Source: JACOTV01 sp964579395
GTDB lineage: Bacteria > Patescibacteriota > Microgenomatia > UBA1406 > GWC2-37-13
Direction of reading: 5' to 3'
Assembly: GCA_964579395.1 (NCBI GenBank)
Contig: CAZOFT010000006.1
Location: forward strand, 1 to 64,000
Length of the DNA: 64,000 nt
Position numbers and translations under genes: made by a program. Of the stretch, positions 16,580 to 25,745 are shown piece after piece; positions within the stretch are counted from its first letter, which is position 1, and each line of letters starts with the position of its first letter. Under the pieces are notes generated by a model. That model saw nothing but the letters and a program-made list of their open reading frames with translations. It did no database searches and was not told the origin of the DNA.

Positions 16580-18808
16580 ATGAGTTTTTTCTTCACGATC
16601 ATTAATGCCGTGTTTCATTTTTTTGAATTGATCGGTGAGTATGTGCGTCGATTTGGAGCTTACATGCAAGCCAGAGTTCGGCAAGTACCTGGAGCATTTC
16701 GCATTCCAAAGCGCACTAAAAAAAACTACACACCGATCAGCAAGATCAAACACACTGCCAACACACATGTCCGACACTCGTCTGAACCGCTGCAATTTGT
16801 TTCTTCTCGGTATGTGAAGCGACGGAAACGATTTCGTCTCGCAACATTCTTTTTAGCCACGGTATTTGTTCTGGTGATGTCAGGCGGCATTGCGTATGGT
16901 ATCTATATTGGATACGTATTTTTTTCCACCCTTCCTTCCCCATCAAATATCGGAAAAATGAATTATTCTCTTACTTCGCATATGTATGATCGAAACGGAA
17001 AACTTCTCTACGTGTTTTATCATGATCAAAACAGAACGCCGGTCAAATTGAGTGAGTTGAAGCCCTACGTCTACCAAGCATCGATTGCCATAGAAGACAA
17101 GGACTATTTCAAACACAAAGGAGTATCGTTGGTAGGTGGTATTGTTCGTGCATTTTTGGTAAACGTCAAGTCATCTGATGACACGCTTCAGGGCGGCTCG
17201 ACTATCACGCAGCAGTTGGTGAAAAGCGCACTGTTGACTCCGGAAAAAACACTGGAGCGAAAGTTGAAGGAAATGATTCTCGCACTGTGGACAGAGCGCA
17301 TGTATAACAAGTATCAAATTCTTGAAATGTATCTAAATCAAGTGCCGTACGGTGGCGCATCCTATGGTGTTGAAGAGGCGGCAAAAACGTATTTCAGTAA
17401 AGACGCAAAAGATCTTACGCTCTCTGAAGCTGCGCTTCTGGCAGGTCTTCCCCAGGCGCCGTCAATCTACTCACCCTATACAAATCCCGACTATGCTACT
17501 ACCCGACGCAATGAGGTATTGAAAAAAATGTATGAGCAAGGATATATCAATGCGGCAGACTACAAAGAGGCATTGGATCAGGAAATGCGCATTACACCAC
17601 CGGCAGTCTCAATCCGTGACCCGCACTTTGTCTTTTATGCAAAACAAAAACTGGAAGAGCAATATGGCACCAAGATGGTTGAAGAAGGCGGTCTAACTAT
17701 CACGTCAACAATCGACAGCGATTTACAGGATACAGTTGACCAGATATTACGTGAAGAGATTGTGAAGATCCAGTATCTGAATGTGACTAACGGTGCTGTC
17801 CTCGTGACAAAGCCGCAGACGGGTGAGATTCTTGCGATGTCAGGGTCCATTGATTATTATCTAAAGCCCTACGGTTCCTACAACGTGACTACTGGTCAGC
17901 GTCAGCCCGGTTCATCGATTAAGCCGCTCGTGTATGCGTTGGCGGTGCAAAACGGTGCTACAGCCACTACTCCCATCGCAGACGTGCCAACTACATTTAC
18001 CCCGCCAGGATCGACTGAAGTATATAAGCCGGTGAATTATGATAGTCGTTTCCATGGTACGGTGACTTTGCGCACGGCGCTCTCAAATTCGTACAATATT
18101 CCTGCGGTTAAAATGATTCAATCGGTTGGTGTGGTGCAGTTTATTGACTTTGCCAGAAAGCTGGGCATCAGCACCTTTATTGACCCGAACCGATATGGAT
18201 TATCACTTGCGCTCGGTGGTGGTGAAGTGAAGATGGTTGATATGGCGACCGCATTTGGTGTGTTGGCAAATCAGGGATCACGTGTTGATTTGACCCCCGT
18301 CTTAAAGATTACTGATTATCAGAGTGAGGCTGTGGCGGAGCTTGACCCGCAGCCGATTCCGGTTGTGTCAAGTGCTGTGACGTTTATTATCTCAGATATC
18401 ATATCAGACAATGCAGCGCGTGTTCCTGCATTTGGTCCGCGCTCAGCCCTTGAGATTCCGGGGTATCGAGTAGCAGTCAAAACAGGTACGACTGATAATA
18501 AAAAAGATAACTGGACGATTGGGTATACGCCAGAGTATTTGGTCGCTGTATGGGTCGGAAACAATGACAACACTCCGATGAATCAACAGCTCACTTCAGG
18601 AATTACCGGTGCAGCACCAATCTGGAACCGCGTCATGACGCATATTCTCAAGACATACAGCAAACAAAATACGTGGTATAACGTTCCTGAAGGTGTTGTG
18701 TCGCGCTCGTGTGGCGGACGGACTGAGTATTATGTGGCGGGTACTGAAGGAAGTGCGCGCTTTTGCGGAGTGGGTACAGCGAGTCCGACACCTGCTCCGG
18801 CTCGCTGA
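16580..18808 (+). CDS. Class A penicillin-binding protein (PBP1A-like)
   Basis: 742 residues. A cytoplasmic basic N-terminus and one membrane segment (about 95-115) precede a GT51 glycosyltransferase domain (IAIEDKDYFKHKGVS, GGSTITQQLVKSAL, YLNQVPYGG) and a transpeptidase domain with SxxK (SSIKPL), SxN (SNSYN-type) and KTG (VAVKTGTTD) motifs. It polymerises and crosslinks peptidoglycan at the outer face of the cytoplasmic membrane. The Pro/Ala-rich C-terminal end is short and carries two cysteines. It is convergent with serS. Confidence 0.96.
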   Translation: MSFFFTIINAVFHFFELIGEYVRRFGAYMQARVRQVPGAFRIPKRTKKNYTPISKIKHTANTHVRHSSEPLQFVSSRYVKRRKRFRLATFFLATVFVLVMSGGIAYGIYIGYVFFSTLPSPSNIGKMNYSLTSHMYDRNGKLLYVFYHDQNRTPVKLSELKPYVYQASIAIEDKDYFKHKGVSLVGGIVRAFLVNVKSSDDTLQGGSTITQQLVKSALLTPEKTLERKLKEMILALWTERMYNKYQILEMYLNQVPYGGASYGVEEAAKTYFSKDAKDLTLSEAALLAGLPQAPSIYSPYTNPDYATTRRNEVLKKMYEQGYINAADYKEALDQEMRITPPAVSIRDPHFVFYAKQKLEEQYGTKMVEEGGLTITSTIDSDLQDTVDQILREEIVKIQYLNVTNGAVLVTKPQTGEILAMSGSIDYYLKPYGSYNVTTGQRQPGSSIKPLVYALAVQNGATATTPIADVPTTFTPPGSTEVYKPVNYDSRFHGTVTLRTALSNSYNIPAVKMIQSVGVVQFIDFARKLGISTFIDPNRYGLSLALGGGEVKMVDMATAFGVLANQGSRVDLTPVLKITDYQSEAVAELDPQPIPVVSSAVTFIISDIISDNAARVPAFGPRSALEIPGYRVAVKTGTTDNKKDNWTIGYTPEYLVAVWVGNNDNTPMNQQLTSGITGAAPIWNRVMTHILKTYSKQNTWYNVPEGVVSRSCGGRTEYYVAGTEGSARFCGVGTASPTPAPAR

Positions 18809-18820
18809 TTGGGCAACACG

Positions 18821-20068
18821 TTAGTGTCCGATGTGATCAAACCCAACGTATGGTTGCAATGCCAGCGGTATACTGATGCTGCCATCTTCTTTCTGATGGT
18901 TTTCTAAAAGCGGAATCAAGATGCGCGGTGAAGCAATTGCGGTGTTGTTGAGCGTATAACAAAAATGTGTTTCTCCTTCTGCAGTTTTGTATCGCATCTT
19001 CAAACGGCGCGCCTGAAAGTCCCCCATGATGCTGTTGGACATGGTTTCTCCATATGCTTTTCGCTCCGGCATCCAAACCTCGGTATCATATTTTTTCACT
19101 TGCGGCTCTCCCATGTCGCCGGTACACATCAGCAGTACGCGATAGGGTAGCTCCAATCCTTGCAAAAGCTCTTCACAGTTTTGCTGCAGCTCTTCATGAA
19201 GCTCTTTTGCGTGGTCCATATCGGCACGGGTGACAATCACTTGTTCGATTTTCCAGAATTCATGCACGCGATACAGGCCTTTTGTGTCTTTGCCATGCGA
19301 TCCTGCTTCGCGGCGAAAACAAGGAGAAAAGGCGACAAATTTTTTCGGTAAATCTTCCTCACGCAAGATTTCACCACTAAAATAGGATGTGGCAGGCACT
19401 TCTGCGGTGCCGGCAAGGTATGAGTCGTCATCTTGAGTCTTATATACTTCATCTTCACCCCAGGGAAACTGTCCGTTACCAAAGAGTGTAAATCCTTTTA
19501 CCAGAGACGGTGCGATAAGAGGCGTGTACCCTTTCTTCATAAGAAACTGCATCGCGTACAGCATAAGTCCCATTTGTAGCGCAGCAAGCGGTCCTTTGAG
19601 AAAGTAACCGCGAAACCCGCTTACTTTGGTTCCGCGTTCAAGATCAGCCAAATCATGCATCTTCAATAGTTCAAGGTGTGAGCGGGGCGTAAATGAAAAT
19701 AAGGTTGGTTCACCAACCGTTTTCATGACCACATTGTCTTCTTCGCTCTTGCCCACAGGCACTTCATCAAGAGGTATGTTGGGAACGCGAAGCATCTCAA
19801 TCTCAAGTTGGGCCTCAGTGTCGCGAAGCCCATCTTCAAGCCCTTTCAGCTCATTTTTTATGGCGATTCCTTTTTCTTTGGTTTCATCACTAAATGGCAG
19901 TTTAGCCACTTCGTTGCGTTGTTTACGCAGTTCATCAGTCTGAATGATGAGGTCGCGTCGTTTTTGATCGAGCTCAAGGATGAGATCGATATCCACAGTG
20001 CGATTTTTTTGTTCTGCTGCCTCTTTAACACGAGTGGGGTTTTCACGAATGAGATCGATGGAGATCAT
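18821..20068 (-). CDS. serS: Seryl-tRNA synthetase
   Basis: 415 residues, normal length. An N-terminal coiled-coil arm (residues about 30-100) binds the tRNA variable arm; the class II catalytic core includes motif 2 (FVAFSPCFRREAGSHGKDTKG) and motif 3 (NNTAIASPRILIPLLENHQ). It charges tRNA-Ser and tRNA-Sec-type substrates with serine. It follows the Ham1 gene with a 17-base gap on the same strand, so the two probably share the Ham1 promoter. Confidence 0.97.
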   Translation of the reverse strand: MISIDLIRENPTRVKEAAEQKNRTVDIDLILELDQKRRDLIIQTDELRKQRNEVAKLPFSDETKEKGIAIKNELKGLEDGLRDTEAQLEIEMLRVPNIPLDEVPVGKSEEDNVVMKTVGEPTLFSFTPRSHLELLKMHDLADLERGTKVSGFRGYFLKGPLAALQMGLMLYAMQFLMKKGYTPLIAPSLVKGFTLFGNGQFPWGEDEVYKTQDDDSYLAGTAEVPATSYFSGEILREEDLPKKFVAFSPCFRREAGSHGKDTKGLYRVHEFWKIEQVIVTRADMDHAKELHEELQQNCEELLQGLELPYRVLLMCTGDMGEPQVKKYDTEVWMPERKAYGETMSNSIMGDFQARRLKMRYKTAEGETHFCYTLNNTAIASPRILIPLLENHQKEDGSISIPLALQPYVGFDHIGH

Positions 20069-20085
20069 GGGTAGGTAAAAATTGG

Positions 20086-20724
20086 TTACTGATGCTTATT
20101 GTACCACGCCAGAATATCATCTGCGAGGTGCGAGGCAGCATCCACACGGTGGTTGACTTGGGCATGTTCCGGCGGAGTCAACTCATCGTAATACTTATTA
20201 AACGGATCAACAATCAAAAGTGCTCGGTACGGAAAGCCGGGAAGTACCGTATCATGTGCTTTTTGTGCGATATGACCGGTGGTTTTGCCTGTCGCCATAT
20301 GTACGACAAGATTGTCTTCGGTATCCAGCTCTGCAGGATCACAAAACGCAAGAACCACCCGAAATGCTGCAGTGCGTTTGTCTTCCGGAACATCGTGCAT
20401 TTTCATCAGACAATAGTCGATGAGCTCCTGATCGCTTGCTTCTCGCCCCATCCAGCGTTTGCTGTGTACACCCGGCTCACCTCCCAATGCGTCGACACAG
20501 ATGCCTCCGTCGTCAGCCAATGTGGCAAGACCGCTGAGTTTTGCATAATGGGTGGCTTTGAGCGATGCGTTTTCTTCAAATGTGGCACCGGTCTCCTCAA
20601 CATCCTCTGTTATGCCCACATCGGCAAGTGTCACAAGCTCAATATCTGAGGGAAGCACGGAAGAAAATATCTGTTGCAACTCGTTTTTTTTACTGGGATT
20701 ATGGGTGGCGATCAAGAGTTTCAT
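20086..20724 (-). CDS. rdgB: Non-canonical purine NTP pyrophosphatase (RdgB/Ham1)
   Basis: 212 residues from the ATG at 20724; a longer upstream frame exists but the protein family begins at MKLLIATHNPSKKNEL. Substrate motifs are the ATHNPSKK N-terminus, LATLADDGGICVDALGGEPGVHS and the C-terminal histidine region (LTPPEHAQVNHR, where most members read ...K...S.R..A). It hydrolyses ITP/XTP/dITP and keeps them out of DNA and RNA. A TATAAT on the minus strand (20763-20758) lies 33 bases upstream. The serS gene follows on the same strand. Confidence 0.92.
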   Translation of the reverse strand: MKLLIATHNPSKKNELQQIFSSVLPSDIELVTLADVGITEDVEETGATFEENASLKATHYAKLSGLATLADDGGICVDALGGEPGVHSKRWMGREASDQELIDYCLMKMHDVPEDKRTAAFRVVLAFCDPAELDTEDNLVVHMATGKTTGHIAQKAHDTVLPGFPYRALLIVDPFNKYYDELTPPEHAQVNHRVDAASHLADDILAWYNKHQ

Positions 20725-20763
20725 CTGGGCTGGACACGGGCGGTAAATATGGGTATTATTATA

Positions 20764-20787
20764 GCTTCTTAAAAAAATAAAAGAAGC
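20764..20787. repeat. Inverted repeat in the divergent rdgB promoter region
   Basis: GCTTCTT (20764-20770) and AAGAAGC (20781-20787) are perfect 7-bp inverted arms with a 10-base A-rich centre. It abuts the minus-strand TATAAT of rdgB (20763-20758) and lies 21 bases before the plus-strand gene at 20808. A regulator site is possible; no T-run follows on either side in a way that makes a convincing terminator. Confidence 0.35.
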
Positions 20788-20807
20788 AGTTGAATAGCGC
20801 ACCATCC

Positions 20808-21323
20808 ATGACAATTGAAGCAATTAAAGCATCGCCGGAGATCCCTGATCTTCGAAAAAAACCAGCCCGTGAAGATTTGGGGAGTGTTGTTGATACGCTC
20901 TCACAAGAAGGAAAATTGCGCACCTGCCACCTTGCTCGCATCAAGCCCGAGCGAAGAGAAGGAGAGGCGCATGCCCATTCAACGATTTTGGACGTGACAT
21001 TCGTTGGTCCTACTGATGGAAACGAATTGCCTGTCGGGCAGATGCTGGAAAAGATCGCAGAAGCGTATGAATTGCCGAGTGGTGAAGTAAAAGCAGGCGG
21101 AGAGTTTGGTGTCGTTGACGTAACAGACCCGCAAGAGCAGACACATTCTGGTGCGGCGCCGGTGGTGCAGTCACTATTTTGTTTCGTCACCGGAAGTGAT
21201 GAGTATAGTCAGATTGACAGTATGCTTATGAGTCCGTCGCTACAAAGCCCAACACAAATCCGCGACAACACGCCGTTTGCCTATCATGTGATGCGAGAGT
21301 TGGGTCTTATGGAGAGCGTCTAA
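20808..21323 (+). CDS. Hypothetical protein
   Basis: 171 residues from the ATG at 20808 (an in-frame TTG at 20790 is possible). No recognised family. It is soluble and acidic, without signal peptide or membrane segment. A patch with histidines (GEAHAHSTILDVTFVG) and a Cys-containing hydrophobic strand (VVQSLFCFVTG) are the main landmarks. It diverges from rdgB and is followed 68 bases later by another unknown gene of similar size. Codon use and base composition match the neighbours, so I take it as a real chromosomal gene of unknown role. Confidence 0.6.
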   Translation: MTIEAIKASPEIPDLRKKPAREDLGSVVDTLSQEGKLRTCHLARIKPERREGEAHAHSTILDVTFVGPTDGNELPVGQMLEKIAEAYELPSGEVKAGGEFGVVDVTDPQEQTHSGAAPVVQSLFCFVTGSDEYSQIDSMLMSPSLQSPTQIRDNTPFAYHVMRELGLMESV

Positions 21324-21391
21324 CACCGCAGCTGGAAACAGATGATCAAACGCGCTATACTTGGCGCATATTATTTATTTGATTTTTCATT

Positions 21392-21877
21392 ATGACAAAA
21401 GAACAAACACCAGGCGTCGAACAGGCTGGTTCTGATTCGCTTCTCGCACAGGCTAGGGGTCTTGCGGAAGTCGGATACCAGGAACGCACCTATTATGACC
21501 ATCGCATTACGGGAGCCGGGGAAAATAAAAAAACAACTTGGCATTCATTTGTCACGCTCTCGCCGGGTGATGTAGTTGCAACAACGGTTCGTCCACTTTC
21601 CTTTCACCATGGTGTAGGTGATATTGACGGAAACCTCATGTATTCTGTTGCGGTTGAAGAGGCTACTCGACCAAGCGGAGTACACGAGCGCACTGAAGTG
21701 TATTTGTTTCAGGTACCGGAAGATCACGTGGTGCTTCAGGGCATTTTGGCAATTCCCAATCATGAACGAGTCGTGGGGAGTGAGCGGGTTTCTGCGTATC
21801 GAGGCGCTTCACCTGCTGCATATCAGGCAGCGGTTGAGATGGGCTTTGTTCATCGACTTACCACAGATACGGAATAA
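21392..21877 (+). CDS. Hypothetical protein
   Basis: 161 residues, soluble, no recognised domain. It contains YYDHRITGAGENKKTTWHS and LSPGDVVATTVRPLSFHHG, then beta-rich sequence and a short helix (YRGASPAAYQAAVEMGF). A TATACT box at 21356-21361 lies 30 bases upstream. Its 3' end overlaps the convergent methyltransferase gene by 20 bases. It may be functionally tied to the preceding unknown gene, but the sequence shows no more than adjacency. Confidence 0.6.
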   Translation: MTKEQTPGVEQAGSDSLLAQARGLAEVGYQERTYYDHRITGAGENKKTTWHSFVTLSPGDVVATTVRPLSFHHGVGDIDGNLMYSVAVEEATRPSGVHERTEVYLFQVPEDHVVLQGILAIPNHERVVGSERVSAYRGASPAAYQAAVEMGFVHRLTTDTE

Positions 21878-22442
21878 ACATCTTGCTGGTGTGTAGATAG
21901 CGCAAGTACCCTTTCCCGAAATGACGGGCGAGAAGGTATTCTTCTTTTTTCGCTTGCGAATAAATATATGCTGTCGTCACAAGTAGAATAGGAATCCAGA
22001 GCCAGCTGGCAAACACGATAAACATGCCGGTGAAAATGGCGATAAACCCGGTGTACATCGGGTGGCGGATGTGCTGAAAAATACCGTGGGTCACGAGCTC
22101 CTGTTTGGACTTCACCTGATAATCGATCATATGGGTCCAGTTATCACCCAATGCGCGACGTCCGCTTACTGCCACCCAGATACCGCTATACAGCACGGCA
22201 AACCCAATGACGTACGAGGTGATTGATGGGGTGAACGTCAAAATAGGGGCACCAAACAGATACGTTGCGATCAGGATATAAAACAATATCTCAATGATGC
22301 GAAGCATGCGGATAAAGCGATTACGACGAGTGGTGGTCGGCGGCAGGTTTGCATAGGCACGCTGCTCAGCCAATATCCAATACACGCGAAGGCCAATAAG
22401 GCTCGCTACAGCAAGGAGTTTCAGTACAAAATGAAGTGTCAT
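21858..22442 (-). CDS. Isoprenylcysteine/phospholipid methyltransferase-like membrane protein
   Basis: 194 residues with about five membrane segments. The conserved C-terminal motif (LVTHGIFQHIRHPMYTG, then a hydrophobic stretch and KKEEYLLARHFGKGYLRY) is the SAM-binding signature of the ICMT/PEMT family. In bacteria such proteins methylate lipids or unknown small molecules; the substrate cannot be inferred. TATACT on the minus strand (22454-22449) ends six bases before the ATG, so the mRNA is probably leaderless. Confidence 0.85.
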   Translation of the reverse strand: MTLHFVLKLLAVASLIGLRVYWILAEQRAYANLPPTTTRRNRFIRMLRIIEILFYILIATYLFGAPILTFTPSITSYVIGFAVLYSGIWVAVSGRRALGDNWTHMIDYQVKSKQELVTHGIFQHIRHPMYTGFIAIFTGMFIVFASWLWIPILLVTTAYIYSQAKKEEYLLARHFGKGYLRYLHTSKMFIPYLW

Positions 22443-22532
22443 GGGTATAGTATAGTTGATGGTTGCCGGTTGTTTGTTGCCAGTTCATTTTGAAGCAGGC
22501 AGAATCGGCACCAGCAACATATCTTGTGAGTA

Positions 22533-24074
22533 TTATTCCCACTCGATCGTCGCCGGCGGCTTGTCGGTGATGTCGTAGACCACGCGGTTTACTGCAGTTA
22601 CTTCGTTGACGATGCGTGAGCTTATTTTACGCAAAAGCTCATGCGGGATCGGTGAGGGGTGAGCACTCATGGCATCAACTGCTTCTACGGCACGTATGCC
22701 GATCGTTTCTCCATACGCCCGATTGTCGCCGCGTACACCGGTTGTTTTGATGCCGGTAAAGACCACGGAAATCTGCCAGATAGTGCTTTTGACACGCTCC
22801 AGCTCTTCACGCACTATCGCGTCTGCTTCGCGTAGAATCTTGAGCTTTGCTTCAGTGACTTCGCCGATGATACGAATAGCTAGGCCCGGGCCGGGGAATG
22901 GTTTGCGCTGCACGATCGACTCAGGAAGCCCGAGCACCGCACCTATTTCACGTACATCATTTTTATAGTAGTCGCGAAGCGGCTCAACGAGGGTGAGTTT
23001 GAGTGACTTGGGAAGCCCACCTACATTGTGGTGGCTTTTAATATTTTTACTGTGCTTGCTGCCGGCGCTTTCTATGACGTCAGGATAAATAGTGCCCTGC
23101 ACCAGGTAGCTGGCATCGATTTTTTTGGCCTCAGCCTGAAATACATCGATAAATGTTTTTCCGACGATTTTACGTTTTTTCTCAGGATCGGTGACTCCTT
23201 TAAGCCGACTCAGAAATAGTTGCTTTGCATTTACGATACGGATATTCATGTGAAGATGTTCTTTAAACACCTCTCGCAACTCATCGGTTTCGCCTTTTCG
23301 CATGAGTCCTGAATCAACATAGATACAAGTGAGTCGATGACCAATGGCACGGTGCACCAGCAGTGATGCCACTGATGAATCGACCCCGCCTGAAAGTGCA
23401 CAGATGGCACGTCCCTCGGGAATTGAATCTTTAATGATTTCGACGATTGTATTTACATGTGCTTCATCAATCTGTTGCTTGTCAATGTTCTGTGTACAAA
23501 TACGGGCAAAGTTTTCCAGAATCTGAAGTCCGAACTGGGTATGAATGAGCTCCGGGTGAAACTGAATGCCATATATCTTGCGCGACTCATCAGCCATGAT
23601 GGCATGAGGAATAGTTTCTGTGACTGCGCAGGTAATAAATCCTTTCGGGATAGATTGCACCTCATCGCCATGTGACATCCAGACCGTAAACTCTGATGAC
23701 ACGTGTTCTAATAGTTTGCAGGATTGGCGCACCGTAATGGTTGCTGGTCCATATTCCTTTTTCTTTCCCGGTGCGACATTGCCGCCCATCAGGTGTGACA
23801 TCAGTTGCTGACCGTAGCAGATACCAAGTATCGGCACTCCCAGTTCAAAAATACTTGCTTGTACCGTGGGTGATCCAGCTTCATATACTGACGTCGGGCC
23901 GCCGGAGAAGATGATCCCGTCAAGCTGCGCCACATTCATGCCGGCCACTTTTTTCATGTGAGCATCGTCTGTTGCAAACTCAGGCTCCACAAACACGTGT
24001 TTTACCCCAAGCTCCCGCAATCGTCGTCCGATCAAATGACAGGTCTGTCCGCCAAAGTCTACGATTGCAATCAT
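22533..24074 (-). CDS. guaA: GMP synthase (glutamine-hydrolysing)
   Basis: 513 residues. The N-terminal class I glutamine amidotransferase has the nucleophile in GICYGQQL and the His/Glu pair in FHPELIHT. The ATP pyrophosphatase domain has the PP-loop ALSGGVDSSVAS, and the C-terminal dimerisation domain ends VVYDITDKPPATIEWE, the family's usual end. It converts XMP to GMP. Downstream on the same strand of the map lie guaB and an adenosine-deaminase-like gene, so purine genes cluster here. Confidence 0.97.
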   Translation of the reverse strand: MIAIVDFGGQTCHLIGRRLRELGVKHVFVEPEFATDDAHMKKVAGMNVAQLDGIIFSGGPTSVYEAGSPTVQASIFELGVPILGICYGQQLMSHLMGGNVAPGKKKEYGPATITVRQSCKLLEHVSSEFTVWMSHGDEVQSIPKGFITCAVTETIPHAIMADESRKIYGIQFHPELIHTQFGLQILENFARICTQNIDKQQIDEAHVNTIVEIIKDSIPEGRAICALSGGVDSSVASLLVHRAIGHRLTCIYVDSGLMRKGETDELREVFKEHLHMNIRIVNAKQLFLSRLKGVTDPEKKRKIVGKTFIDVFQAEAKKIDASYLVQGTIYPDVIESAGSKHSKNIKSHHNVGGLPKSLKLTLVEPLRDYYKNDVREIGAVLGLPESIVQRKPFPGPGLAIRIIGEVTEAKLKILREADAIVREELERVKSTIWQISVVFTGIKTTGVRGDNRAYGETIGIRAVEAVDAMSAHPSPIPHELLRKISSRIVNEVTAVNRVVYDITDKPPATIEWE

Positions 24075-24129
24075 AATATACTATTGAAATGAATAAATAT
24101 ATGAGTAAAGGAATGCATAAATATATAGC

Positions 24130-24498
24130 TTATGTTTCGTCCGATCGCTCCATTGTTACCTGTATACTTCTGAGCATTTTTAATAACTCTTCAAGTAAAC
24201 GTAATAGTTTTTCTGAATCCTCGGACTCTAAATAATTTGTATCATGCAGTAATCGTATCCAATACTTAGATTCTCGCGCCTCTTTGTATGCGATGGCCAT
24301 TTTTGATCGAAAATCTTTGGGCGTCTGGGTGCCAAGAGCCTCCTCAATATTTGCCCCAATAGATGTTCCCGAGCGAACGAATTGTCTCGACAGAATGAAC
24401 TCTTTCTTATTTTGTGTGAGCTGTTGATATGTCTTAACAATTAAACAGGCATATTCATAACTTTTATCTTTCAGTGGATTGTTTACGTTTTCGCTCAT
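24130..24498 (-). CDS. Four-helix-bundle protein (S23 / 23S rRNA-intervening-sequence type)
   Basis: 122 residues, all-helical, with the family signature FVRSGTSIGANIEEA followed by DFRSKMAIAYKEARESKYWIRLL. Such proteins are encoded in 23S rRNA intervening sequences in some bacteria and as stand-alone genes in others; they form pentamers of four-helix bundles, and their role is not known. It sits between guaA and guaB in a more AT-rich patch, with similar TGCAT(A/T)(A/T)ATATAT sequences on both sides (about 24112-24126 and 24531-24545), so a separate insertion is possible. Confidence 0.9.
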   Translation of the reverse strand: MSENVNNPLKDKSYEYACLIVKTYQQLTQNKKEFILSRQFVRSGTSIGANIEEALGTQTPKDFRSKMAIAYKEARESKYWIRLLHDTNYLESEDSEKLLRLLEELLKMLRSIQVTMERSDET

Positions 24499-24585
24499 AT
24501 TGTAACATTTTAAAATACCTTTTCTGTTATGTGCATTTATATATCCATGTATTTTTATATTTTTATATTCTTATACTCACTTGCT

Positions 24586-25728
24586 CTAGTAGTTTTCACC
24601 TGGATTGGTAACCAGGATATCGTGCGGATGTGATTCAGTGAGGCTGGCCTGAGTGATTTGAATAAATTGACCGCTTGTTTGCAGCTCATCAATTGTTTTC
24701 ACTCCTACATAATACATGCCAGATTTGATCCCGCCGACTGCCTGATCGACGAGTTGCTTGACGCTGCCTTTAACAGGTACGAGGCCCTCAACACCTTCTG
24801 CCACCAGCACGCGATCTTTATAGCTTTTCCCGTGGTATTCATCTTCTGACTTGATTTTTGCACCGTGTTGCATGGCACCGATTGAACCCATACCACGATA
24901 GCTTTTGAATTGGTAGAGTTTGTCAGGTTCTTTTGCATCGACAATGCTCTTGAATCGTGCAGGAATGTCTTTGGCGTGGAGCTCAAAGTGCTCACCTGGA
25001 GATTCTTCACAGCTGGCAAAATAGCTTCCCATCATGACCGCATGAGCGCCTGCGGCGAGCGCTTTGACCATGTCGCCACTGTACTTGATGCCGCCGTCGG
25101 CCACCACTGACACCGCTGTTCCTTCTGCTGCGCGCGCCACTTCCATAATGGCGGTAATCTGCGGAATACCCATACCTGACACAATGCGGGTTGTGCAGAT
25201 TGCCCCCGGACCCATGCCTACTCGTAAGCTGTCTGCGCCGGCTTCGATAAATGCTTTTGCCGCATCATAGGTGGCAATATTGCCCGCCATTACGCCGAGT
25301 GAGGGATGTGCTGTTTTGACTTTTTTGAGTACATCAATCATATAGGATGTGTAGCCATGTGCACTATCAAGGACAATGAGGTCTACGCCGGCTGCAACAA
25401 GTGCATCAAGACGTGTTTCATACCCTTCACTTACGCCGATTGCGGCACCGACCATGACGCCTGCATCTTTGGCTTTTTTCACCTCAGCGGCCTGATCTTC
25501 TGCGGAGAGGTTGCGGTGAATGATACCCATGCCACCCATCTTGCCTAAGGCAATTGTCATGTCGCTTTCGCACACGGTATCCATAGGGCTTGCCATAAGC
25601 GGCGTAGTGAGAGTGATTGCGGGAGTCAGTTTGGTTTCTACCGACAACTGTTCGCGTTTGAAGTCGCTGTATCCGGGAATGAGGAGTACGTCATCAAATG
25701 TCAGTCCTTGCATGCTGATTTTATTCAT
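24586..25728 (-). CDS. guaB: IMP dehydrogenase lacking CBS domains
   Basis: 380 residues, about 100 shorter than the usual enzyme. The barrel is complete: LTFDDVLLIPGYSD at the start, LDSAHGYTSYM, the catalytic loop GMGPGAICTTR with its Cys, ADGGIKYSGDMVKALAAGAHAVMMGS and the flap YRGMGSIGAM. The sequence passes straight from MGIIHRNLSAEDQAAEVKKAK to DAGVMVGAAIG, where other IMPDHs carry the paired CBS domains. It oxidises IMP to XMP, feeding guaA. Loss of CBS domains should remove their nucleotide control (known for the family; inferred here). Confidence 0.95.
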   Translation of the reverse strand: MNKISMQGLTFDDVLLIPGYSDFKREQLSVETKLTPAITLTTPLMASPMDTVCESDMTIALGKMGGMGIIHRNLSAEDQAAEVKKAKDAGVMVGAAIGVSEGYETRLDALVAAGVDLIVLDSAHGYTSYMIDVLKKVKTAHPSLGVMAGNIATYDAAKAFIEAGADSLRVGMGPGAICTTRIVSGMGIPQITAIMEVARAAEGTAVSVVADGGIKYSGDMVKALAAGAHAVMMGSYFASCEESPGEHFELHAKDIPARFKSIVDAKEPDKLYQFKSYRGMGSIGAMQHGAKIKSEDEYHGKSYKDRVLVAEGVEGLVPVKGSVKQLVDQAVGGIKSGMYYVGVKTIDELQTSGQFIQITQASLTESHPHDILVTNPGENY

Positions 25729-25745
25729 AAGATAGTTGGGTGAAA

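Noticed and set aside
24499..24585. AT-rich tract between the four-helix-bundle gene and guaB as an origin or repeat array
   Set aside because: Only low-complexity T/A sequence, without repeated boxes or dnaA/dnaN nearby.
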